Assembly (NCBI RefSeq): GCF_036002945.1
Contig: NZ_CP108529.1
Span: 5,265,001-5,329,000, forward strand
Direction of reading: 5' to 3'
Origin: Streptomyces sp. NBC_01224
Lineage (GTDB): Bacteria > Actinomycetota > Actinomycetes > Streptomycetales > Streptomycetaceae
DNA length: 64,000 nucleotides
The notes under the pieces are model-generated. The model was given only the letters and a program-made list of their open reading frames with translations. It did no database searches and had not been told where the DNA came from. Both the position numbers and the translations under genes were made by a program. Shown here in pieces: positions 59,143 through 64,000 of the stretch (its first letter is position 1; every line of letters starts with the position of its first letter).

Positions 59143-59913
59143 TCAGCAGATGCGTGTGCGGCTCTCCATGGCTCCGCGTGCGGCGTCCTCGTCGCCGTAC
59201 ACCTCGCACATGTGGCGGCCGTCCGGCGTGGCCGTGTGCTCGACCTCCCACAGGCTCGTCTCGCTGCCGTCGAGGAGCAGGAAGGCGTGCTCGTAGAGCG
59301 TGAATCCGGCGTCCCGCCCGTCCACCTGGCACTGCCGGCCGAAGACCTGGGTGATGTGGTGGGCGAAGGCGGCGCGCAGCAGCCGGGCGGTCTCCTCGCC
59401 GGGGCCGTCGCTGTTCTCCGCGCGGCGCAGGACGCGGCGGGCGTGGTCGGCGGAATTGTCCGGGGCGTACATCCGTGGCAGCGGGACGGGGGGAGCCGCC
59501 ATCAGAACCGTGAGTATCTCCAGGTCGGCATGCGGCCCGTCGTCCCCGAACACCGGGACCTCACCGAAGCCGCCGGTCAGCCGGGCAGCGGCGATATGGA
59601 TATCGGCCTCGTCGTCGTACAGCTCGTGGTGCCGGAGGTCGGGCTCCGTCCCCGGCTGTGGGCCCCTCGTGCTCCGCGGACCTCCGTGCACCAGCTCCCA
59701 CAGGGTGAAGGGGGTGCCGTCGGACAGCAGATACGTATGCCGGTAGGTCTCGCGGTGAAGTACGGAACTGTGGTGCGAGGAGTGCAGGGAACTGCTGTGG
59801 GCGAGTGCGGTACCGAGTCTCTCGACCGTACTGTCGGGCAGGTCGAAAGAGTTGAGTGCCCGTCGCAGGAGTCGCTCGAGGTGCTGCTCGGTTGTCTCGT
59901 ACGGATCGCTCAA
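59143..59913 (-). CDS. DUF6227-family protein
   Basis: A 256-residue soluble protein made of two similar halves: RHTYLLSDGTPFTLWELVHG in the first and LYEHAFLLLDGSETSLWEVE in the second, each an F/Y-L-L-x-DG-x-x-x-x-LWE strand pair. I recognise it as the streptomycete DUF6227 family, with the start (L/M)SDPYETTEQHLERLL. The start codon here appears to be TTG (59913), with GGAG nine bases upstream; no ATG or GTG fits. Function unknown. Confidence 0.82.
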   Translation of the reverse strand: MSDPYETTEQHLERLLRRALNSFDLPDSTVERLGTALAHSSSLHSSHHSSVLHRETYRHTYLLSDGTPFTLWELVHGGPRSTRGPQPGTEPDLRHHELYDDEADIHIAAARLTGGFGEVPVFGDDGPHADLEILTVLMAAPPVPLPRMYAPDNSADHARRVLRRAENSDGPGEETARLLRAAFAHHITQVFGRQCQVDGRDAGFTLYEHAFLLLDGSETSLWEVEHTATPDGRHMCEVYGDEDAARGAMESRTRIC

Positions 59914-60047
59914 GGTGCTGTCTCCAGGCCGTCGCCGCGTGTTACTTGGTGCGTGCTTAACGTAGTCCCTGGGTCTGACATCGTGACCGGGGTTCAGGAA
60001 AACGTATGACACACGCAGATGGTTCCTGGCGGTTCGTCCGAACTTCC

Positions 60048-61208
60048 TTACCCGGGAGGCGAGTCGGGGTCGGGGTGGCTGTGCGGCGACGGTCGTGAGG
60101 GGTGCCCGCGTGCGCCGTAGAGATCGCTGTACGCGGGATAGCTGCCGCCGCCGGGGCGGCCGTTGACGCTCCGAGCTGCGCGGACGGCCTTCACGATGGC
60201 ACGGGTCAGGGCATCCGCACCGGCCGCCAGCAGGTCGTTGAGTGCGATCGGGTTCTGCGGATCCAGCGGCCGGGCGCCGGTGGCCAACGCGAAAACGGTG
60301 TCCCCGTCGGTCAGCAGATGTACGGGGCGGACGGCGCGCGCCAGTCCGTCGTGCGCCGTACCCGCGAGCTTCTGCGCCTGGGCCCGGGTGAGATCGGCGT
60401 CCGTGGCGACGACGGCGAGCGTGGTGTTGAGCGGGGGTCGCGCGTTCGCCTCCCGCGCCTGGGCCAGGCGCTGCTGCGCCGCCCGGTGGACCTCGGGCGC
60501 GGGGTACACCGGCGGTTCCGCCGCGCCGTACTCCCCGTACAGCACTCCGGTACGCGGATCGACGACCGAGCCTGCCGCGTTCACCACGACGAGTGCGCCC
60601 ACCGTGATTCCGGACGCCAGCCGCACGCTCGCCGTGCCCACCCCGCCCTTGAGCTGCCCGGCGACCGCGCCCGTACCGGCGCCGACACCTCCCTCGGCGA
60701 CCGGCGCCCCCGGCTCCGTACCCGCCGCGTCCTCCACCGCCGCGCGGCCGGTCGAGGCGTCCGGGCGGGCCCGCCAGTCGCCGCCCCGCCCCAGGTCGAA
60801 GACGCATGCGGCGGGGACCACCGGCACCACTTGCGCCGGATCGGGGCCGACCCGCACCCCGCGCCCCTGTTCCTCCAGCCAGGCCATCACGCCGGACGCC
60901 GCATCCAGGCCGTACGCGCTGCCGCCCGTCAGGACGACGGCATCCACGCGCTGCACCAGATTGCGCGGATCGAGCGCGTCCGTCTCCCGGGTGCCGGGGC
61001 CGCCGCCGCGTACGTCGACGGCCGCGATCGCACCGCCCTCGGGGGCGAGGACCACGGTGGTGCCGCTCAGTGCGCCCGCGCCCGCCACCTGCGCATGGCC
61101 GACGCGCAGCCCGGCGACATCGGTCAGCGCGTCGAGCGGTCCTGACGATATGGGCGATGCGCGCTGCGCTACGGAGTGCTCTGCCGGCTCCCGCGGTTCT
61201 TCCGTCAT
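60048..61208 (-). CDS. P1-family peptidase (DmpA/BapA-type aminopeptidase)
   Basis: A 386-residue N-terminal-nucleophile enzyme: VLTGGSAYGLDAASGVMAWL and the self-cleavage region GQLKGGVGTASVRLASGIT, followed by ALVVVNAAGSVVDP. DmpA-type enzymes cut themselves before a Ser/Thr and then act as beta- or D-aminopeptidases; here the cleavage is expected at GT/AS in GGVGTAS. Start at 61208 has GAGGAG. The C-terminus is His/Pro-rich. No signal peptide is seen. Confidence 0.87.
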   Translation of the reverse strand: MTEEPREPAEHSVAQRASPISSGPLDALTDVAGLRVGHAQVAGAGALSGTTVVLAPEGGAIAAVDVRGGGPGTRETDALDPRNLVQRVDAVVLTGGSAYGLDAASGVMAWLEEQGRGVRVGPDPAQVVPVVPAACVFDLGRGGDWRARPDASTGRAAVEDAAGTEPGAPVAEGGVGAGTGAVAGQLKGGVGTASVRLASGITVGALVVVNAAGSVVDPRTGVLYGEYGAAEPPVYPAPEVHRAAQQRLAQAREANARPPLNTTLAVVATDADLTRAQAQKLAGTAHDGLARAVRPVHLLTDGDTVFALATGARPLDPQNPIALNDLLAAGADALTRAIVKAVRAARSVNGRPGGGSYPAYSDLYGARGHPSRPSPHSHPDPDSPPG

Positions 61209-61277
61209 TGCGTGCTCCTCACTGGATTCACCACTTACGACTTGCCACTCGCGACTCATCGCACACCGCCCATGTGC

Positions 61278-62435
61278 TCATCCCGTCACAGCGGGCCGTC
61301 GGGACAGTGCCACCTCCACGGCCACCGTCACCGCCGCCACCAGGCCGGCCGCGAGCACCGCCCACCCCCCGGCGAACGTACAGGCCAGGATGGCCAGCAC
61401 GGCCACAGGGAGTGGTAGTTGCTCCGCGAGATCGCGTTTGAAGTGGCGGGCGTGCAGCGCCCACACCGTCAGCAGGAAAAGTGCGGAGGGCGCGGTCACC
61501 GCGGCGGCGGCCACCGTGTCCGAGACATGGGACTTGCCCACGGCCTCCTCCACCGCGACCTCGATGCCCGAGCCGATCGCGGCCGCGGAGCCGAAGATCA
61601 GGTAGTGCCCGTATCCCCAGACGAACGCTTCCCTGCTGCCGCGGAGGTAGTCATGGATCGGCACGGTGAAATAGATCCACCAGGCGGAGAAGACGATCAG
61701 CAGCCCGCCCGCGGCGATCGGCAGCAGCTCACCGAACGCCTGGTGCTCGTCCACCGCCTCCTGGACCGCGACCGTGGCCGCCGCGATCGTCTCGCCCAGC
61801 ACGATGATCGTGAACAGGCCGTACCGTTCACCGATATGGCGGGGATGCCAGCTCGTCGGGCGGTCGCGCTCGGCGATCGCCGGAACGGACATCTCGGCGA
61901 GCACGAGCACGACGAAGACCGCGGCACGCGCTCCGCCCGTGTTGTCGGTCAGCAGCAGCATGCCGATCCAGCCCAGCTGCACCACGGCGATCCCGACGGC
62001 GTACCGCAGCGCGACGCGCCGCTCGGCGCCCCGGGTGCAGTACGCGGCGCGCAGCCACTGGCTGGTGAGGGCGAGCCGCATCACGACGTAGCCGACGACG
62101 CCGACTGTCCAGTCGCCCGCGTCGAAGGCGCGCGGCACCCCGGCGGCGAAGATGAGTACACCGGTGATCTGGACGAACGTGACCACGCGGTACAGCGGGT
62201 CGTCGGTGTCGTAGGCCGAGGCGAACCAGGTGAAGTTGACCCAGGCCCACCAGATCGCGAAGAAGACAGCCGCGTAGCTGACGATTCCGGTGGCGGCGTG
62301 GCCCTCGGTGACGGCATGCAGCAGCCGCCCGCCGGCCTGCGCCACGGCGACGACGAAGCAGAGGTCGAAGAAGAGTTCCAGCGGGGTCGAAGCGCGATGT
62401 CTCTCGGCGCGGCTGCGGGCAGTCATTCCAGGCAT
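61278..62435 (-). CDS. low temperature requirement protein A (LtrA) family membrane protein
   Basis: A 385-residue membrane protein with about ten helices and the LtrA signatures STPLELFFDLCFVVAVAQAG near the N-terminus, GERYGLFTIIVLGETIAAAT and YFTVPIHDYL. LtrA was named for cold growth in Listeria; the biochemical role is unknown. Start at 62435 (MPGMTARS) or 62426. Divergent from the pyruvate formate-lyase gene. Confidence 0.88.
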   Translation of the reverse strand: MPGMTARSRAERHRASTPLELFFDLCFVVAVAQAGGRLLHAVTEGHAATGIVSYAAVFFAIWWAWVNFTWFASAYDTDDPLYRVVTFVQITGVLIFAAGVPRAFDAGDWTVGVVGYVVMRLALTSQWLRAAYCTRGAERRVALRYAVGIAVVQLGWIGMLLLTDNTGGARAAVFVVLVLAEMSVPAIAERDRPTSWHPRHIGERYGLFTIIVLGETIAAATVAVQEAVDEHQAFGELLPIAAGGLLIVFSAWWIYFTVPIHDYLRGSREAFVWGYGHYLIFGSAAAIGSGIEVAVEEAVGKSHVSDTVAAAAVTAPSALFLLTVWALHARHFKRDLAEQLPLPVAVLAILACTFAGGWAVLAAGLVAAVTVAVEVALSRRPAVTG

Positions 62436-62506
62436 GGGGACCAGCACACCAGACGAGGATCGGCGGCGCCCAGGGGGGCGCGCCCCCGGCGCGGGTCGGG
62501 AAATTC

Positions 62507-62524
62507 TTGTGAAAGCATTCACAA
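62507..62524. promoter_or_regulatory. Rex-type operator, perfect palindrome
   Basis: TTGTGAA (62507-62513), AGCA, TTCACAA (62518-62524): a perfect 7-bp inverted repeat matching the Rex consensus TTGTGAAnnnnTTCACAA. Rex represses fermentative and respiratory genes when NADH is low. It lies 187 bp before the pyruvate formate-lyase start and 71 bp before the divergent LtrA start. Confidence 0.85.
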
Positions 62525-62598
62525 GCGAACGAGGGTCCAAAGTCCTCGGAGAAACCACAGGTCAGCGCGGCTATGCCGGACCAGGTCCGTCATCTGAC

Positions 62599-62636
62599 GG
62601 GACCTTGGGCCCTTTGGCAGGGACCATTGCGGGCCC
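62599..62636. promoter_or_regulatory. DevR/OsdR-like boxes upstream of pyruvate formate-lyase gene
   Basis: GGGACCTTGGGCCC at 62599-62612 has the GGGAC-N4-G-x-CCC layout of DosR/DevR (OsdR in Streptomyces) boxes; a second GGGACC occurs at 62620-62625, followed by GGGCCC at 62631-62636. This regulator family responds to low oxygen. Confidence 0.5.
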
Positions 62637-62710
62637 GGGACTGCGGAAATCGGGAGTGCAATGGACCCAGCGGCAATGAGGCGCACGGACGATCTCGGAA
62701 GGTGCGGGCC

Positions 62711-64000
62711 ATGACGGCGACTGCGGCAGAGGCGACGACGGACAACGGGGCCTGGGACGGCTTCAAGGGCGGGTTGTGGCGCGACGCGATCGACGTCCGT
62801 GACTTCGTCCAGCAGAACTACACCCCGTACGAGGGCGACAGTTCCTTCCTCACCGGCCCCACTGCCCGGACCACCGCGGTCTGGGAGAAGCTCCTTTCGA
62901 TGTTCCCGGACGAGATCGCCCGCGGCATCCACGACGTGGACGTGAAGACTCCGTCCCGGATCGATGCCTTCGAGCCGGGTTACATCGACGCCGACCGCGA
63001 TCTGATCGTCGGGCTCCAGACCGACGCCCCGCTCAAGCGCGCCATCATGCCGAACGGGGGCTGGCGGATGGTCGAGGGTGCTCTGAGCGCGTACGGCTAC
63101 GAGGCCGACCCCGAGATCAGGGAGATCTACACCCGTCTCCGCAAGACCCACAACGAGGGTGTCTTCGACGCGTACACACCCGAGATCCGGGCCTGCCGTT
63201 CCTCCGGCATCATCACCGGACTGCCGGACGCATACGGCCGCGGCCGCATCATCGGCGACTACCGCCGCGTCGCCCTCTACGGCGTCGACCGGCTGATCGC
63301 AGCCAAGGAGGCCGACAGGGCCGCCCTCGGTGAGCAGTGGCCGACCGAGCACGTCATCAGGGACCGTGAGGAGATCGCCGAGCAGATCAAGGCCCTGAAC
63401 GAGCTCAAGACGATGGCGATGTCGTACGGCCACGACATCTCCGGGCCCGCCCGCACCGGTCGTGAGGCCGTGCAGTGGCTGTACTTCGGCTACCTCGGTG
63501 CCGTGAAGGAGCAGAACGGCGCGGCCATGTCGATCGGCCGCATCGACAACTTCCTCGACATCTACCTCCAGCGCGACATCGAGCGCGGACTCATCACGGA
63601 GGAGCGGGCACAGGAGTTCATCGACGACTTCGTCATCAAGCTCCGTATCGTCCGCTTCCTGCGCACCCCGGAGTACAACGAGCTGTACTCCGGCGACCCG
63701 ACCTGGGTCACCTGGTCGATGGCCGGCATCGGTGAGGACGGCCGCCCGCTCGTCTCCCGTACGACCTTCCGGGCCCTGCAGACCCTCTACAACCTGGGCC
63801 CGGCCCCCGAGCCGAACCTCACGGTCTTCTGGTCGCAGCGACTCCCCGCCGGATTCAAGGAGTTCGCCTCGAAGGTCGCCATCGACACCTCGGCGCTCCA
63901 GTTCGAGTCGGACGAGCTGATGCGCCCGAAGTACGGCGACGACACGGCGATCGCCTGTTGCGTCTCCGCGATGGCGACGGGCAAGCAGATGCAGTTCTTC
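62711..64000 (+). CDS. pflB: pyruvate formate-lyase (formate C-acetyltransferase), partial
   Basis: The first 430 residues of a glycyl-radical enzyme that converts pyruvate and CoA to acetyl-CoA and formate; the gene runs off the right edge. The adjacent catalytic cysteines Cys416-Cys417 are in IACCVSAM, matching Cys418-Cys419 of E. coli PflB, and GGWRMVEGAL, DYRRVALYGVD and the NELKTMAMSYGHDISGPART block fit the family. The glycine radical site lies beyond the window. GGAAGG precedes ATG 62711. The enzyme dies in oxygen once activated, so the low-oxygen and redox sites upstream fit. A Pfl-activating enzyme gene is expected just downstream. Confidence 0.93.
   Translation, partial: MTATAAEATTDNGAWDGFKGGLWRDAIDVRDFVQQNYTPYEGDSSFLTGPTARTTAVWEKLLSMFPDEIARGIHDVDVKTPSRIDAFEPGYIDADRDLIVGLQTDAPLKRAIMPNGGWRMVEGALSAYGYEADPEIREIYTRLRKTHNEGVFDAYTPEIRACRSSGIITGLPDAYGRGRIIGDYRRVALYGVDRLIAAKEADRAALGEQWPTEHVIRDREEIAEQIKALNELKTMAMSYGHDISGPARTGREAVQWLYFGYLGAVKEQNGAAMSIGRIDNFLDIYLQRDIERGLITEERAQEFIDDFVIKLRIVRFLRTPEYNELYSGDPTWVTWSMAGIGEDGRPLVSRTTFRALQTLYNLGPAPEPNLTVFWSQRLPAGFKEFASKVAIDTSALQFESDELMRPKYGDDTAIACCVSAMATGKQMQFF

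Overview
This is high-GC actinobacterial chromosomal DNA, almost certainly Streptomyces. The marker genes are a vegetative-type sigma factor that matches HrdD closely, a fused FbiC for coenzyme F420, two XRE(DUF5753)/DUF397 regulator pairs of the WhiJ/AbaA kind, RNHCP and DUF6227 proteins, many GTG starts and only one TTA codon found in an intact gene. No rRNA, CRISPR array, replication origin or biosynthetic gene cluster was seen. One tRNA gene (Arg, CCU anticodon) is present.

Layout. 1-5.6 kb: end of a HAD phosphatase, a divergent MarR-type regulator/DUF4097 pair, a Tn3 transposase remnant, a TetR gene beside a 5'-truncated DUF1772 gene, a DUF4232 lipoprotein and a CDP-alcohol phosphotransferase. 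5.6-10.5 kb: a WhiJ-like module (XRE, DUF397 and a divergent anti-sigma-type ATPase with a TTA codon), an NmrA-like reductase and tandem RNHCP genes. 11-18.5 kb: HAD hydrolase divergent from fbiC, a membrane protein preceded by gene remnants, an ADP-ribosylglycohydrolase homologue without its metal-binding aspartates, and a sodium:solute symporter. 18.9-28.5 kb: SDR with a divergent EthD-like protein, a second DUF397/XRE pair, a GPP34-family protein, a large membrane-anchored D,D-carboxypeptidase, a polytopic membrane protein and small zinc-ribbon ORFs. 28.6-35.2 kb: DinB-like gene followed by a broken PEP-mutase-like gene, a GNAT/PaaX operon behind an AT-rich palindrome, a lipoprotein, a secreted alkaline phosphatase and an ECF (SigE-family) sigma factor with a membrane partner.

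35.5-42.5 kb is a graveyard of accessory DNA around the tRNA-Arg gene: a TerD C-terminus, a tyrosine integrase N-terminus whose start codon reads GTC, an SDR C-terminus and a multiply frameshifted SNF2-type helicase. Intact genes among them are a GH15 hydrolase, two small membrane proteins and a lipoprotein. 42.6-64 kb returns to ordered chromosome: a PAS-PAS-GAF-PP2C phosphatase, M23 peptidase, acyl-CoA ligase, M6 protease, TetR/MFS, MarR/LigB dioxygenase, questin-oxidase-like protein, PAT-type acetyltransferase, hrdD, WYL regulator/MFS, DUF6227, P1 peptidase, LtrA and the start of a pyruvate formate-lyase gene.

Regulatory logic visible in the sequence: several regulator/target pairs are divergent and share short intergenic palindromes. 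hrdD has a GGAAT-N18-GTT element of the SigR type. The pyruvate formate-lyase gene has a perfect Rex-type operator plus a DevR/OsdR-like box, suggesting redox and oxygen control of an oxygen-sensitive enzyme in an aerobic genus. Strong hairpins separate most convergent genes.
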